The position numbers and the translations under genes were made by a program. This document shows, in pieces, positions 1 to 9,747 of a stretch of 64,000 nucleotides of DNA. The notes beneath the pieces were generated by a model. The model was not told the origin of the DNA, made no database searches, and saw nothing but the letters and a program-made list of their open reading frames with translations. Source of the stretch: Aeromicrobium choanae (lineage in GTDB: Bacteria; Actinomycetota; Actinomycetes; Propionibacteriales; Nocardioidaceae); NCBI RefSeq assembly GCF_900167475.1, contig NZ_LT796768.1, forward strand, positions 2,108,001 to 2,172,000, read 5' to 3'. The number at the start of each line of letters is the position of its first letter. Position 1 is the first letter of the stretch.

Positions 1-31
1 CACCGCTCGCGGCGGGGGCGGCGGACGGCCC

Positions 32-37
32 TAGGAT
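32..37 (+). promoter_or_regulatory. guaA -10 box (TAGGAT), leaderless promoter
   Basis: TAGGAT sits exactly six bases before the GTG start of guaA. Transcription would begin at or next to the start codon, so the mRNA is probably leaderless. No ribosome binding site is seen and no clear -35 box is visible in the 31 bases before it. Confidence 0.6.
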
Positions 38-43
38 TGGTCC

Positions 44-1630
44 GTGGCCCCCGAGACCCCTGAATCCGTAGCCGAGACCAACCACGACACCGTCATCGTC
101 GTCGACTTCGGCGCGCAGTACGCCCAGTTGATCGCACGGCGCGTGCGCGAGGCGAAGGTCTTCTCCGAGATCATGCCGCACACCGCGACGTCCGAGGAGA
201 TCCTGGCCAAGAACCCGAAGGCCGTGATCCTCTCCGGCGGGCCGTCGTCGGTCTACGAGGAGGGCGCACCGCAGCTGCCCGTCGGCCTGGTCGACTCGGG
301 CACCGCCGTCTTCGGCATCTGCTACGGCTTCATGGCGATGGCGCAGGCGCTCGGCGGCCAGGTCGCCCGCACCGGCCAGCGCGAGTACGGCCGCACCAAC
401 GTCTCGGTGCTCGAGCCGGGCACGCTGCTCAACGGCCTGCCGGCCCAGCTCGTCAGCTGGATGTCCCACGGCGACGAGGTCGTGCGCGAGCCCGAGGGCT
501 TCACCCTCAGCGCCAGGAGCGACCGGGCCACGGTGGCGGCGTTCGAGAACACCGACCGCCGGCTCGCGGGCGTGCAGTGGCACCCCGAGGTCATGCACTC
601 GGAGTTCGGCCAGAAGATCCTCGAGCACTTCCTGTTCGACATCGCGGGGTGCTCGCCCACGTGGACCAGCGCGAACATCGTCGACGAGCAGGTCGAGCTC
701 ATCCGCCAGCAGGTGGGCGACGCGCGCGTCATCTCGGCGCTCTCGGGCGGCGTCGACTCGGCCGTCTCGACCGCGCTCGTGCAGAAGGCGATCGGCGACC
801 AGCTGACCGCCGTCTTCGTCGACCACGGCCTGCTGCGCCAGGGCGAGGCCGAGCAGGTGCGCCAGGACTACGTCGCCGCGACCGGCGTCGACCTGAAGGT
901 CGTCGACGCGAAGGACCAGTTCCTGGGCTTCCTCGAGGGCGTCACCGACCCCGAGGAGAAGCGCAAGATCATCGGCCGCGAGTTCATCCGCACGTTCGAG
1001 GCCGCCGAGCGCGAGGTCCTCGCGACCCCGGGCGCGCCGGTCAGGTTCCTGGTGCAGGGCACGCTCTACCCCGACGTCGTCGAGTCCGGCGGCGGCGAGG
1101 GCGCGGCCAACATCAAGAGCCACCACAACGTGGGCGGCCTGCCCGAGGACCTGGAGTTCTCGCTCATCGAGCCGCTGCGCACGCTGTTCAAGGACGAGGT
1201 GCGCCAGGTCGGCCGCCAGCTCGGCATCCCCGAGGCGATCGTCTCGCGTCATCCGTTCCCGGGCCCGGGCCTGGCGATCCGCATCGTCGGCGCGGTGAGC
1301 GAGGAGCGCCTCGAGATCCTGCGTCGTGCCGACGCGATCGTCCGCGAGGAGACCACGGCCGCGGGTCTGGACTCCGAGATCTGGCAGTTCCCGGTGGTCC
1401 TGCTGGCCGACGTCCGCTCGGTCGGCGTGCAGGGCGACGGACGCACCTACGGCCACCCGATCGTGCTGCGTCCCGTCTCCAGCGAGGACGCGATGACCGC
1501 CGACTGGAGCCGCCTGCCGTACGAGCTCCTCGAGCGGATCTCCACGCGCATCACGAACGAGGTCGACGAGGTCAACCGCGTCGTCCTCGACGTCACCAGC
1601 AAGCCGCCGGGAACCATCGAGTGGGAGTGA
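44..1630 (+). CDS. guaA: GMP synthase (glutamine-hydrolysing)
   Basis: Final step of GMP synthesis: amination of XMP to GMP using ATP and glutamine, in the cytoplasm. The 528-residue protein has the full family layout. An N-terminal class I glutamine amidotransferase domain covers about residues 15-205, with the nucleophile Cys93 in GICYG and the catalytic His/Glu in WHPEV. The ATP-pyrophosphatase domain follows with the P-loop SGGVDS near residue 234. The dimerisation domain ends in KPPGTIEWE, the usual GuaA C-terminus. The GTG start is chosen because a -10 box lies six bases upstream. It is probably monocistronic, with a weak hairpin about 30 bases after the stop. Identification is secure. 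Confidence 0.98.
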   Translation: MAPETPESVAETNHDTVIVVDFGAQYAQLIARRVREAKVFSEIMPHTATSEEILAKNPKAVILSGGPSSVYEEGAPQLPVGLVDSGTAVFGICYGFMAMAQALGGQVARTGQREYGRTNVSVLEPGTLLNGLPAQLVSWMSHGDEVVREPEGFTLSARSDRATVAAFENTDRRLAGVQWHPEVMHSEFGQKILEHFLFDIAGCSPTWTSANIVDEQVELIRQQVGDARVISALSGGVDSAVSTALVQKAIGDQLTAVFVDHGLLRQGEAEQVRQDYVAATGVDLKVVDAKDQFLGFLEGVTDPEEKRKIIGREFIRTFEAAEREVLATPGAPVRFLVQGTLYPDVVESGGGEGAANIKSHHNVGGLPEDLEFSLIEPLRTLFKDEVRQVGRQLGIPEAIVSRHPFPGPGLAIRIVGAVSEERLEILRRADAIVREETTAAGLDSEIWQFPVVLLADVRSVGVQGDGRTYGHPIVLRPVSSEDAMTADWSRLPYELLERISTRITNEVDEVNRVVLDVTSKPPGTIEWE

Positions 1631-1660
1631 CGGAGCCGGGCGCACGCGCCTGATCCGGCT

Positions 1661-1681
1661 CTCCGGAGAAAAGTTCCGGAG
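1661..1681 (+). terminator. weak hairpin after guaA
   Basis: CTCCGG and CCGGAG form a 6-bp stem with a 9-base A-rich loop about 30 bases after the guaA stop. It has no T-run. It may be a terminator, but it is short. Confidence 0.3.
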
Positions 1682-1754
1682 CCCATGTCAAGAACGTCCC
1701 CGTTCGCGCGACGTACGGGTGAGAGACCACCTCACCCAGCGAACGGAGACCGAC

Positions 1755-2180
1755 ATGACCACCCACACCCACACCCGGCCCGCCACCGGACCCACCTCCG
1801 GCACGGCGTTCGGCCCGCGGGCGCAGCGCGCCGGCTGGGTCGTGACGGCGCTCGTCACGGCGTTCCTCGGCTTCGACGCCGTCACCCACCTGCTGCAGGT
1901 CGAGCAGGTGCGCGAGGCGAGCGCCGGACTCGGCATCCCCGACCACGTGATCGTGATCTGCGGCGCCGTGCTCGGCAGCCTCGTCATCGGCTACCTGGTC
2001 CCCGCCACCCGCGCGATGGCCGTCGTCCTCATCACGGCGTACCTCGGCGGTGCGGTCGCGGTGAACCTGATCGCCGAGCAGCCCGCGCTCAACTCGGTCT
2101 TCGCGATCCTCGCCGCCGTCCTCGTGTGGGCCGGCGCGTGGCCGCGGGACGCCCGCCTGCGCGGCCTGCTGCGCGCCTGA
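1755..2180 (+). CDS. DoxX-like small integral membrane protein
   Basis: A 141-residue protein with about four hydrophobic helices (roughly residues 30-50, 65-85, 92-110 and 118-135), resembling the DoxX-like family. No catalytic motif is visible and the substrate is unknown. An in-frame ATG lies 36 bases further upstream, but 1755 is preceded by a GGAG-type binding site and the text MTTHTHT then leads directly into the first hydrophobic helix. The DGPF gene follows after 56 bases and the ECF sigma gene after that, and DoxX-like proteins do occur in such groups. That suggests a shared regulon, though nothing in the sequence proves it. Confidence 0.65.
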   Translation: MTTHTHTRPATGPTSGTAFGPRAQRAGWVVTALVTAFLGFDAVTHLLQVEQVREASAGLGIPDHVIVICGAVLGSLVIGYLVPATRAMAVVLITAYLGGAVAVNLIAEQPALNSVFAILAAVLVWAGAWPRDARLRGLLRA

Positions 2181-2236
2181 CCCTTGCCCGACCTCACCCC
2201 ATCCGGAACGATCACACCCGAAACAAGGAGCACACC

Positions 2237-2605
2237 ATGAAGTTCATGACCATGGTCCACGAGACCCACCGCCCCACCGACGAGCCGCCGATCGAGCTGT
2301 TCGCCGCCATCGGAGAGCTGCAGGCCAAGGCCACGGCCGAGGGCACGTTCGTCCAGGCCGGAGGTCTGGCCCCGATGGAGATGCAGGGAGCGATCGTCAG
2401 CCTCAGCGGCGGCTCGATCACCACGACGGACGGTCCGTACGTGGAGGTGAAGGAGCTCGTCGGCGGCTACGCCGTCTACGACGTGCCCGACCTCGACACG
2501 GCGGTCCGGAAGGCGCAGGGATTCCTGCAGGTCCACCAGAACGCCTGGCCGGGCTGGGAGGGCTGGGTCGAGGTTCGCCCGATCTTCGAGGCACCCCCGG
2601 CCTGA
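2237..2605 (+). CDS. YCII-related (DGPF-domain) protein
   Basis: A 122-residue cytoplasmic alpha/beta protein of the YCII-related family. It opens with MKFMTMVHETH and carries the family signature TTDGPYVEVKELVGGY around residues 58-73. The reaction is unknown; related proteins are thought to be small dimeric enzymes or accessory proteins. A good Shine-Dalgarno sequence, AAGGAG, lies ten bases before the ATG. The ECF sigma gene starts four bases after the stop, so the two are almost certainly co-transcribed. DGPF proteins beside sigma factors with a long C-terminal extension are the defining context of the ECF42 group. Confidence 0.85.
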   Translation: MKFMTMVHETHRPTDEPPIELFAAIGELQAKATAEGTFVQAGGLAPMEMQGAIVSLSGGSITTTDGPYVEVKELVGGYAVYDVPDLDTAVRKAQGFLQVHQNAWPGWEGWVEVRPIFEAPPA

Positions 2606-2609
2606 TCCC

Positions 2610-3860
2610 ATGGACGAGGCGCGCGTGGTCGAGCAGGTGTGGCGGCAGGAGTCGTCACGCCTGCTCGGCGCGCTGCTGCGCATCACGCGCAGCGTCGACC
2701 GCGCCGAGGACCTGGCGCAGGAGGCCCTTGCGCAGGCCCTGGAGTCCTGGCCCCGCACGGGCGTCCCGGACAACCCGGCGGCGTGGCTGATGAACACGGC
2801 CAAGCGCCGTGCGATCGACCAGTTCCGGGCGGGGGAGCGGCAGCTCCGTGCCTACGCCGAGGTCGGCGCCGGCACGCGCGAGGCGTACGAGGCCGAGTTC
2901 GACGAGGCGCTGGCCGAGGAGCACGTGCGCGACGACGTGCTGCGGCTCATGTTCACGTGCTGCCACCCGGCGCTCACGCCCGAGAGCCGCACCGTGCTGA
3001 CGCTGCGGCTCGTCGCCGGCCTCAGCACCCGTGAGATCGCGCGGGCCTTCCTGTCGTCGGAGTCCACGGTCGCCTCGCGGATCTCGCGGGCGAAGCGCAC
3101 GCTCGCGGATGCGCGTGCCCCGATGGAGGAGCCGGTGGGGCAGGAGCGGGCCGAGCGGCTCGACTCGGTGATGTCCGCGGTGTACCTGGTCTTCAACGAG
3201 GGCCACACGGCCACCGAGGGCGAGGACTGGACCCGACCCGACCTGTGTCGTGAGGCGGTCCGGCTGGCGGCGATCCTGGCGTCCGTCACGCCGTCCGAGC
3301 CCGAGGCGCACGCGCTCCTGGCGCTGCTGGAGCTGCAGTCGTCGCGGCTCGCGTCGCGCGTCGGCCCGGGCGGCGAGCCCGTGCTGCTGGCCGATCAGGA
3401 CCGCTCGCGCTGGGACGCCGACGCGATCTCCCGAGGGACGGCCGCGCTCGACGTCGCCGTACGGCTCGGCGGCGACGGGCCGTACGTCCTCCAGGCGGCG
3501 ATCGCGGCGGAGCACGCCCGCGCCGCCTCGGTCGAGACCACCGACTGGGAGCGAATCGCCGGTCTCTACGCCCGGTTGGCGCGGGCGACGGGCTCCCTCG
3601 TCGTCGAGCTGAACCGCGCGGTCGCCCTCGGGCGGGCGCGAGGCCCTGAGGCGGGGCTCGCGGTGGTCGACGACCTCATGACGGCCCCCGCCCTGGCGCG
3701 GTACCACCTGCTGCCCAGCGTGCGGGGCGACCTGCTGGAGCAGCTCGGGCGCCACGACGAGGCGGCGGCCGAGTTCCGCCGCGCGGCCGGTCTCGCCTCG
3801 AACGACCGTGAGCGCGCCCTGCTGCGGGCGCGGGCCGAGGCGCAGGGCCCCAGCCGTTAG
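2610..3860 (+). CDS. ECF sigma factor, ECF42-type, with C-terminal TPR-like extension
   Basis: A 416-residue RNA polymerase sigma factor, about twice the usual ECF length. Region 2 lies at about residues 10-80 (RAEDLAQEALAQALESW) and region 4 at about 125-175, including the helix-turn-helix GLSTREIARAFLSSESTVASRISRAK region. Beyond about residue 185 is a helical extension of the DUF6596/TPR-like type, with the typical VYLVFNEGH segment. In ECF42 sigma factors this extension is needed for activity and replaces a classical anti-sigma factor; none is encoded nearby, which fits. It begins four bases after the DGPF gene and probably controls it. Confidence 0.9.
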   Translation: MDEARVVEQVWRQESSRLLGALLRITRSVDRAEDLAQEALAQALESWPRTGVPDNPAAWLMNTAKRRAIDQFRAGERQLRAYAEVGAGTREAYEAEFDEALAEEHVRDDVLRLMFTCCHPALTPESRTVLTLRLVAGLSTREIARAFLSSESTVASRISRAKRTLADARAPMEEPVGQERAERLDSVMSAVYLVFNEGHTATEGEDWTRPDLCREAVRLAAILASVTPSEPEAHALLALLELQSSRLASRVGPGGEPVLLADQDRSRWDADAISRGTAALDVAVRLGGDGPYVLQAAIAAEHARAASVETTDWERIAGLYARLARATGSLVVELNRAVALGRARGPEAGLAVVDDLMTAPALARYHLLPSVRGDLLEQLGRHDEAAAEFRRAAGLASNDRERALLRARAEAQGPSR

Positions 3861-3863
3861 GCT
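3858..3863 (+). promoter_or_regulatory. -10 box (TAGGCT), leaderless promoter of the anchored secreted protein
   Basis: TAGGCT lies exactly six bases before the ATG at 3870 and overlaps the stop codon of the sigma gene. The downstream gene therefore probably has its own leaderless transcript as well as any read-through. Confidence 0.5.
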
Positions 3864-3869
3864 GGACCG

Positions 3870-4517
3870 ATGAGTTGGCGAGGTGCACGTCCTGTCCTGC
3901 TGGTGCTGGCCGTCGTGGCCACCCTCGGCGCGTTCGGGTGGTCGCTGCTGTCCTCCGGCGGCTCCGACGACGAGGCGAAGAGCCCGGCGACCACGCCCAC
4001 GCCGAGCGCGCCGGTCCTGTCGGTCGATCCCACCCGCGAGGCGCCCGCGCCCGCTCCCACCACCGAGCCGACCACCGCACCCACCGCCGGCGAGTGCGAG
4101 GACGAGAACACCCGGTTCAACGCCGACGGCACCCAGGGCGACAGCCTGCTGCCCGACTGCGGGCAGACCCCCGTCAGCAAGGAGCAGCAGCAGACCGACG
4201 GTCTGTCCCTGGCCTGTGGCGGCGACTACCCCGTGATCCTCTACAAGTCGACCACGTCGGGGGCCAAGACCTCCGTGTGCGGCAAGGACGCCGTCGGCGA
4301 CCGGTTCCGCGTCGTGATCCAGCCCGCCGGCTCCGGTGCGCTCGATCTCGCCGGGTCGTACGACTGGCGCCGTGACGCGTACGTCGCCGAGCACGACGGC
4401 GCCCGCTACGTCCTGCACGCCGTCGACGGCTCGCTGCACGTGACCCGCGACGGCACGACCCGGGTGGAGCCCTCCTCGGACTGGATCTCGCTCGACAACG
4501 AGATCGACGACCTCTGA
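3870..4517 (+). CDS. membrane-anchored or secreted protein of unknown function
   Basis: A 215-residue protein with one N-terminal hydrophobic helix (about residues 8-27, [19 protein letters not shown]). A Pro/Thr/Ala-rich linker (about 38-72) follows, then a small extracytoplasmic domain with four cysteines (about residues 74, 97, 112 and 133) that could form two disulfides. The linker and cysteines suggest a domain held away from the membrane in the cell-wall zone. I recognise no family. It lies nine bases after the sigma gene but appears to have its own promoter, so a functional link to the sigma factor is uncertain. Confidence 0.7.
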   Translation: MSWRGARPVLLVLAVVATLGAFGWSLLSSGGSDDEAKSPATTPTPSAPVLSVDPTREAPAPAPTTEPTTAPTAGECEDENTRFNADGTQGDSLLPDCGQTPVSKEQQQTDGLSLACGGDYPVILYKSTTSGAKTSVCGKDAVGDRFRVVIQPAGSGALDLAGSYDWRRDAYVAEHDGARYVLHAVDGSLHVTRDGTTRVEPSSDWISLDNEIDDL

Positions 4518-4590
4518 CCGGGCGGTGATGGGGCCGGAATCGTCCTGCGCTAGTTTCGAGGCAGACACCCCACACAAGGAGCACATCGAC

Positions 4591-5580
4591 GTGAGCACCT
4601 CTCCTGTCAAGGTGGCCGTCACCGGCGCCGCCGGCCAGATCGGCTACAGCCTTCTCTTCCGTCTCGCGAGCGGCTCGCTGCTCGGCCCGGACACTCCGAT
4701 CCAGCTCCGACTCCTCGAGATCACCCCGGCGCTCAAGGCGCTCGAGGGTGTCGTGATGGAGCTCGACGACTGCGCGTTCCCCACGCTGGACTCGGTCGAG
4801 ATCGGTGACGACCCGAACCACATCTTCGACGGCGTCAACCTCGCCCTGCTCGTCGGTGCGCGCCCGCGCACCAAGGGCATGGAGCGCGGCGACCTGCTCG
4901 AGGCCAACGGCGCGATCTTCACCGCGCAGGGCAAGGCCCTCAACGAGGTCGCGGCCGACGACGTGCGCATCGGCGTCACCGGCAACCCGGCGAACACCAA
5001 CGCGCTCATCGCGATGAAGAACGCGCCGAGCATCCCGGCCGAGCGCTTCACCGCGCTGACCCGCCTGGACCACAACCGCGCGATCAGCCAGCTGGCCGCG
5101 AAGACCGGCGCCAAGGTCGCGGACATCAGCAAGATGACGATCTGGGGCAACCACTCGGCCACCCAGTACCCCGACATCTTCCACGCCGAGATCGCCGGCC
5201 GGAACGCCGCCGAGGTCGTGGGCGACCAGGGCTGGATCGAGAACGACTTCATCCCCACCGTCGCCAAGCGCGGCGCGGCCATCATCGAGGCCCGTGGCGC
5301 GTCCAGCGCCGCCTCCGCCGCCTCGGCCACGATCGACGCGGCCCGCGACTGGCTGCGTGGCTCGGCCGAGAACGACTGGGTCTCGATGGCCGTGGCCTCC
5401 GACGGCTCCTACGGGGTGCCCGAGGGCCTCATCAGCTCGTTCCCCGTCACCACGAAGAACGGTGACTGGGAGATCGTCCAGGGCCTGGAGATCGACGAGT
5501 TCAGCCGGGCGCGCATCGACGCCAGCGTGGCCGAGCTCGCCGAGGAGCGCGACGCCGTCACGCAGCTGGGCCTCATCTGA
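4591..5580 (+). CDS. mdh: malate dehydrogenase
   Basis: NAD-dependent malate dehydrogenase of the TCA cycle, interconverting malate and oxaloacetate. The 329-residue length is typical for the actinobacterial cytosolic-type enzyme. Visible features are the Rossmann dinucleotide loop [17 protein letters not shown] near residue 11, the TRLDHNRA segment, and the active-site histidine in [12 protein letters not shown]. The open frame extends 66 bases further upstream, but the GTG at 4591 is chosen because AAGGAG lies nine bases before it and the protein then begins with the expected [16 protein letters not shown] -10-like TAGTTT near 4549 suggests its own promoter. A strong terminator follows. Confidence 0.95.
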   Translation: MSTSPVKVAVTGAAGQIGYSLLFRLASGSLLGPDTPIQLRLLEITPALKALEGVVMELDDCAFPTLDSVEIGDDPNHIFDGVNLALLVGARPRTKGMERGDLLEANGAIFTAQGKALNEVAADDVRIGVTGNPANTNALIAMKNAPSIPAERFTALTRLDHNRAISQLAAKTGAKVADISKMTIWGNHSATQYPDIFHAEIAGRNAAEVVGDQGWIENDFIPTVAKRGAAIIEARGASSAASAASATIDAARDWLRGSAENDWVSMAVASDGSYGVPEGLISSFPVTTKNGDWEIVQGLEIDEFSRARIDASVAELAEERDAVTQLGLI

Positions 5581-5594
5581 TCCACGCAGCAAGA

Positions 5595-5627
5595 AAGCAG
5601 GGCCGCCCCGGTGGGGCGGCCCTGCTT
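5595..5627. terminator. bidirectional terminator between mdh and the DUF3017 gene
   Basis: A perfect 15-bp GC-rich stem (5595-5609 with 5613-5627) and a 3-base loop. The arms begin AAGCAGG and end CCTGCTT, giving short A/T ends in both directions. It lies between two convergent genes and can serve both. Confidence 0.85.
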
Positions 5628-5647
5628 CGTCGTTCCGGAGGTCGTGG

Positions 5648-5914
5648 TCAGCTGGGGACGATGAGCGCCAGCACCACGAGGGAGGCGCCCAGGAAGCCCA
5701 TCCACGTGACGTCGAACAGCTTGCCGCGCACGCGCAGCATGCCCGTGTGGTCGAGCGGCACCACCATCCGGAATGCCGCCGCGACGAGGAACGAGGCGCC
5801 GATGACCAGCACGCCCACGCGCCACGGGCCCACGGCGATGAGGCCCAGGCCCACCGCGACCGCCACGAGGTGCAGCAGGTAGATCCGCGACCCGTAGCTG
5901 CGGGGGAGCTTCAC
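5648..5914 (-). CDS. DUF3017 small membrane protein
   Basis: An 88-residue protein with three hydrophobic helices (about residues 11-28, 33-52 and 68-86) and a short charged loop containing [13 protein letters not shown]. It matches the actinobacterial DUF3017 family, which is commonly encoded directly after folD; its function is unknown. The GTG start overlaps the folD stop by four bases (GTGA), so the two are translationally coupled. It ends 20 bases from the shared terminator with mdh. Confidence 0.85.
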   Translation of the reverse strand: MKLPRSYGSRIYLLHLVAVAVGLGLIAVGPWRVGVLVIGASFLVAAAFRMVVPLDHTGMLRVRGKLFDVTWMGFLGASLVVLALIVPS

Positions 5915-6774
5915 CCGGCGTCCTCGGCGACGGCCTCGCTGAAGTCGACCACGTTGCTGAGCAGCATCGCGCGGGTCATGGGTCCGACGCCGCCGGGGTT
6001 GGGGGTGACCCAGCCGGCGGTCTCCCACACGTCCGGCGCGAGGTCGCCCACGATCTTGCCGTCGTCGTCGCGGCTGACGCCCACGTCGAGCAGTGCCGCG
6101 CCCGGCTTGACCATGTCGCCGGTGATGATCCCCGGCACGCCGGCGGCGGCGATGACGATGTCCGCGCGGCGCACCTCGGCGGCCAGGTCCTGCGTGCCGG
6201 TGTGGCACAGCGTGACGGTGGCGTTCTCGCTGCGTCGGGTCAGCAGCAGGCCCATCGGGCGGCCCACGGTGATGCCGCGGCCGACGACGACCGCGTGCCG
6301 GCCCGCGATCTCCACGTCGTGGCGGCGCAGCAGCTCGAGGATGCCGCGCGGGGTGCAGGGCAGGGGAGCGGGCTTGCCGAGCACGAGCCAGCCGAGGTTG
6401 GTCGGGTGCAGCCCGTCGGCGTCCTTCGCGGGGTCGATGCGGCCGATCACGGCGTTCTCGTCGAGGCCCTTCGGCAGCGGCAGCTGCACGATGTAGAGGG
6501 TGCACCGGGGGTCGTCGTTGAGCTGGTCGACGGCGGCCTCGACCTCGGCCTGGCTGGCATCGGCGGGCATGTCGATGCGGATCGACTCGATGCCGATCTC
6601 GGCGCAGTCCTTGTGCTTGGCGCCGACGTACCAGCGGCTGGCCGGGTCGTCGCCGACGAGGATGGTCCCGAGCCCGGGGGTGATGCCGCGGGCGCGCAGC
6701 GCGTCGACCCGCTCGCGGAGCTCGGACTTGATGGTGGCGGCGACGGCCTTGCCGTCGAGGGTCTGGGCGGTCAC
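5911..6774 (-). CDS. folD: bifunctional methylenetetrahydrofolate dehydrogenase / methenyl-THF cyclohydrolase
   Basis: Interconverts 5,10-methylene-, methenyl- and 10-formyl-tetrahydrofolate with NADP, supplying formyl groups to purine synthesis (purN and purH lie about 1.4 kb away). The 287-residue length is normal. The catalytic region with the family lysine is in [14 protein letters not shown] (about residues 49-62), the substrate signature is [14 protein letters not shown] (about 97-110), and the NADP-binding signature is [15 protein letters not shown]. The start is GTG. The gene is coupled by a GTGA overlap to the downstream DUF3017 gene. Confidence 0.97.
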   Translation of the reverse strand: MTAQTLDGKAVAATIKSELRERVDALRARGITPGLGTILVGDDPASRWYVGAKHKDCAEIGIESIRIDMPADASQAEVEAAVDQLNDDPRCTLYIVQLPLPKGLDENAVIGRIDPAKDADGLHPTNLGWLVLGKPAPLPCTPRGILELLRRHDVEIAGRHAVVVGRGITVGRPMGLLLTRRSENATVTLCHTGTQDLAAEVRRADIVIAAAGVPGIITGDMVKPGAALLDVGVSRDDDGKIVGDLAPDVWETAGWVTPNPGGVGPMTRAMLLSNVVDFSEAVAEDAG

Positions 6775-6842
6775 GGTCCGAGTGTTTCATGGGCGGCCGC
6801 CGGGACGGGCGCCCCCTGCGCCCGAGCGGTGCCGGACATACT

Positions 6843-6874
6843 GGGGTGACGCCGACGTGAGGGGTGACGCCGAC
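6843..6874 (+). repeat. 14-bp direct repeat duplicating a start region
   Basis: GGGGTGACGCCGAC occurs at 6843-6856 and 6861-6874, period 18 bp. The copies are followed by GTG and ATG respectively, in the same reading frame. The six-codon duplication yields two alternative in-frame starts for the next gene. Confidence 0.8.
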
Positions 6875-7489
6875 ATGGGACGCAAGCGCGCGATCGAGCC
6901 GGGGGACGACCGGCCACTGCCGCCGTACTCGCGGCTCCAGGTCGTGAACCGCAGCCTGCTGGGCCTCACGCACGCGGGGCACACGTACGCGGTCGACTAC
7001 GACTTCTTCGACTGGGACGACGAGGTCTCGCTCTACGCGGACGGCCGGCGGACGGCCGTGGCGAAGGCGCCGGCGGTGTTCCCCGTGCCCGGTGGCCGCA
7101 TCGAGTTCGCCACCACGTTCTACGGGGTGAAGCGAGCGCACCTCGTGCTCGCGACCGGCGCCGAGCTGCCCCTGAGCCCGCACCCGAAGTCGCTGGAGGC
7201 CTGGCGGCAGCGCCTCGCGCAGCGACGACCCGCGCTGAGCGCGCTCATGGCCGGGGCGGCCGTGGTGGTCCTCGTCGTAGGGCTCGTGGTCGCCGCGATG
7301 AGCCTGCTCGACTCCGTCACGCACGAGCCCCGGGTGGCCGAGTGGCTGGGCTGGAGCTTCGACTCGCCGCTCGAGCTCAGCGGGGCGGCCGCGACGGCGC
7401 TCACGGTCGCGGGCATCGCCGCGATCGTCGAGCGCGCCCTGTCGATGCGGCACCACTGGCTGCTCGACGCCGACACCTGGTGGGCCTGA
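6875..7489 (+). CDS. membrane protein of unknown function
   Basis: A 204-residue protein. The first 130 residues are soluble, rich in charged and aromatic residues (for example VDYDFFDWDDEVSLYADGRR), and probably fold as a small beta domain. Two transmembrane helices follow (about 125-147 and 168-187) around a short external loop. I recognise no family. The ATG at 6875 is preferred, with GAGGGGTGA upstream as a binding site; an in-frame GTG at 6857 is possible because the start region is duplicated. It is divergent from folD, whose start lies 100 bp away. Confidence 0.6.
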   Translation: MGRKRAIEPGDDRPLPPYSRLQVVNRSLLGLTHAGHTYAVDYDFFDWDDEVSLYADGRRTAVAKAPAVFPVPGGRIEFATTFYGVKRAHLVLATGAELPLSPHPKSLEAWRQRLAQRRPALSALMAGAAVVVLVVGLVVAAMSLLDSVTHEPRVAEWLGWSFDSPLELSGAAATALTVAGIAAIVERALSMRHHWLLDADTWWA

Positions 7490-7526
7490 CTGCCCGAGTC
7501 GGCCCTCGCGGGCATCGCATCCGCCC

Positions 7527-7532
7527 TAGACT
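7527..7532 (+). promoter_or_regulatory. TetR gene -10 box (TAGACT), leaderless promoter
   Basis: TAGACT lies exactly six bases before the ATG at 7539, with no ribosome binding site, implying a leaderless mRNA. Confidence 0.55.
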
Positions 7533-7538
7533 GCCTGA

Positions 7539-8219
7539 ATGGCACCCAGGGCCCAGCTGTCGCAGGAGCGGAGCCGGCAGCGTCGCGAGGCCCTGCTGGA
7601 GGCCGCGGTCGACCTGTTCGTCGAGGGCGGCTCGCGTGCTGTCACGCACCGGGCGGTGGCCGCGGCGGCCGGGCTGCCGGCAGCCACCACGACCTACTAC
7701 TTCGCCACGATCGACGAGCTGCTGCGCGAGGCCCTCAACCACCACATCGAGCGCTGGCTGGAGACGGTCGGGAAGCTCGCCGACGTCGACGTCGCCGGGC
7801 TGATGTCACTCATCACCCGCGACACGTCGGTGCAGTTCGCCTCCACCGTCCTGGCCAAGCGCACGCCGGCGAACTCCACCCGCGAGCTCGCGGTCATCCT
7901 GGGTGCCGCCCGCGACCCCCAGCTGCGCGAGGCGGCCGTCAGGGCGCTGACCACGGGGCAGCACCTGCTGGAGGACTTCCTGCACAAGGCCGGGATCGCC
8001 GACGCCGAGGGACTCGCCGAGGACCTCGTGGCCCTCATCGCCGGCGTCGCGCTGCGGCGCTCGGCCGGCGTCAACCCCGAGGAGGAGGAGCCCGCCAAGG
8101 TCGTGCGGGCGCTGCGCAACCTCGTCATCGGCCACCTCCTCGAGGACGAGACCGGCACACGGATGCTGGAGGAGCTGCGCGACCGCACGCTCAGTGGAAG
8201 AAGTGACGCGTCCCCGTGA
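7539..8219 (+). CDS. TetR-family transcriptional regulator
   Basis: A 226-residue DNA-binding repressor. The N-terminal helix-turn-helix spans about residues 14-60 ([15 protein letters not shown], then [21 protein letters not shown]), the classic TetR layout. The C-terminal ligand domain is all-helical and offers no clue to the ligand. No divergently transcribed target lies beside it: the upstream neighbour is the co-directional membrane protein and the downstream neighbour is convergent purH, with which its last 29 bp overlap. Regulation of the preceding membrane-protein gene or of itself is possible but unproven. Confidence 0.85.
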   Translation: MAPRAQLSQERSRQRREALLEAAVDLFVEGGSRAVTHRAVAAAAGLPAATTTYYFATIDELLREALNHHIERWLETVGKLADVDVAGLMSLITRDTSVQFASTVLAKRTPANSTRELAVILGAARDPQLREAAVRALTTGQHLLEDFLHKAGIADAEGLAEDLVALIAGVALRRSAGVNPEEEEPAKVVRALRNLVIGHLLEDETGTRMLEELRDRTLSGRSDASP

Positions 8220-9747
8220 CGTACATCGTGACGCCGGCAGCCGCGGCCGCGGCCACGGTCTCGGCGTCACGCACCGACCCGCCCGGCTGCACGATCGCAC
8301 GGACGCCCGCGTCGATGAGGATCTGAGGCCCGTCGGAGAACGGGAAGAAGGCGTCCGACGCGGCCACCGCGCCACGCGCCCGCTCCTCGCCGGCCCGCTC
8401 CACCGCGAGGCGGCACGAGTCGACCCGGTTGACCTGGCCCATGCCGACGCCCACCGAGGCGCCGTCCTTGGCCAGCAGGATGGCGTTGGACTTCACGGCC
8501 TTGCAGGCGCGCCACGCGAAGACGAGGTCGGCGAACGTGTCGGCATCGGCCGGCTCGCCCGCGGCGAGGGTCCACGTCGTGGGGTCGTCGCCGGGGGCGT
8601 CGACGCGATCGCGCTCCTGCAGGAGCAGGCCGCCGCTGACGGGCCGGAACTCCACGGGGATCTCGTGCGTGGGGGCGGGGCAGCGCAGGATGCGGATGTT
8701 CTTCTTGCCCTGGAGCACCTCGACGGCGCCGTCCTCGTAGCCGGGGGCGACGATCACCTCGGTGAACACCTCGGCCACCTGCCGGGCCATCTCGACGGTG
8801 ACCGGACGGTTGGCCGCGATGACGCCACCGAATGCCGAGACCGGGTCGCACGCGTGCGCGCGGGCGTGGGCCTGGGCGATGTCGGCGCCCACGGCGATGC
8901 CGCAGGGGTTGGCGTGCTTGATGATCGCCACGGCGGGCTTGTCGTGCGTGAACGCGGCGCGGCGTGCGGCGTCGGTGTCGAGGTAGTTGTTGAACGACAT
9001 CTCCTTGCCGTGCAGCTGCTCGGCACCGGCGAGGCCGGGCTGGTCCCCGGTGTAGAGCGCTGCCGGCTGGTGCGGGTTCTCGCCGTAGCGCAGCACCGCC
9101 GAGCGCTCCCACGTGGCACCGAGGAACGCCGGGAACTGCTCGTCGTCGGCGGGGGCGTAGGACGAGGAGAACCACGAGGCGACGGCGACGTCGTAGGCCG
9201 CCGTGTGCGCGAACGCCTGGCCCGCGAGCCGCTTGCGCTGCTCCAGCGTGAAGCCGCCCGCGGAGACCGCGGCGGCGACGTCGGCGTAGGCGGCGGGGGA
9301 GACGACCACCGCGACCGAGGGGTGGTTCTTCGCCGCGGCGCGCACCATGGAAGGCCCGCCGATGTCGATCTGCTCGACGACCTCGTCGGGCGTCGCGCCC
9401 GACGCGACGGTCTCGCGGAACGGGTAGAGGTTGACCACGACGAGGTCGAAGGGCTCGATCTCGAGCTCGCGCAGCTGGCGCTCGTGGTCGGGCAGGCGCA
9501 GGTCGGCGAGGATGCCGGCGTGCACGCGCGGGTGCAGGGTCTTGACCCGGCCGTCGAGGCACTCCGGGAAGCCGGTGAGCTCCTCGACCGGGGTCACGGG
9601 GACGCCGGCGGCCTCGATCGTCTTCGCGGTGGAACCCGTGGACACGATCGAGACGCCCGCGGCGTGCAGGGCGGTGGCCAGCTCGGCCAGCCCGGTCTTG
9701 TCGTAGACCGAGACGAGGGCGCGCTTGATGGGACGGGTGTCAGTCAT
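8191..9747 (-). CDS. purH: bifunctional AICAR transformylase / IMP cyclohydrolase
   Basis: Last two steps of de novo purine synthesis: formylation of AICAR with 10-formyl-THF, then ring closure to IMP. The 518-residue protein has the MGS-like cyclohydrolase domain at about residues 8-150 ([37 protein letters not shown]) and the transformylase domain after that ([27 protein letters not shown]). The start codon overlaps the purN stop by four bases (ATGA). The 3' end runs 29 bp into the convergent TetR gene. Confidence 0.98.
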   Translation of the reverse strand: MTDTRPIKRALVSVYDKTGLAELATALHAAGVSIVSTGSTAKTIEAAGVPVTPVEELTGFPECLDGRVKTLHPRVHAGILADLRLPDHERQLRELEIEPFDLVVVNLYPFRETVASGATPDEVVEQIDIGGPSMVRAAAKNHPSVAVVVSPAAYADVAAAVSAGGFTLEQRKRLAGQAFAHTAAYDVAVASWFSSSYAPADDEQFPAFLGATWERSAVLRYGENPHQPAALYTGDQPGLAGAEQLHGKEMSFNNYLDTDAARRAAFTHDKPAVAIIKHANPCGIAVGADIAQAHARAHACDPVSAFGGVIAANRPVTVEMARQVAEVFTEVIVAPGYEDGAVEVLQGKKNIRILRCPAPTHEIPVEFRPVSGGLLLQERDRVDAPGDDPTTWTLAAGEPADADTFADLVFAWRACKAVKSNAILLAKDGASVGVGMGQVNRVDSCRLAVERAGEERARGAVAASDAFFPFSDGPQILIDAGVRAIVQPGGSVRDAETVAAAAAAGVTMYVTGTRHFFH

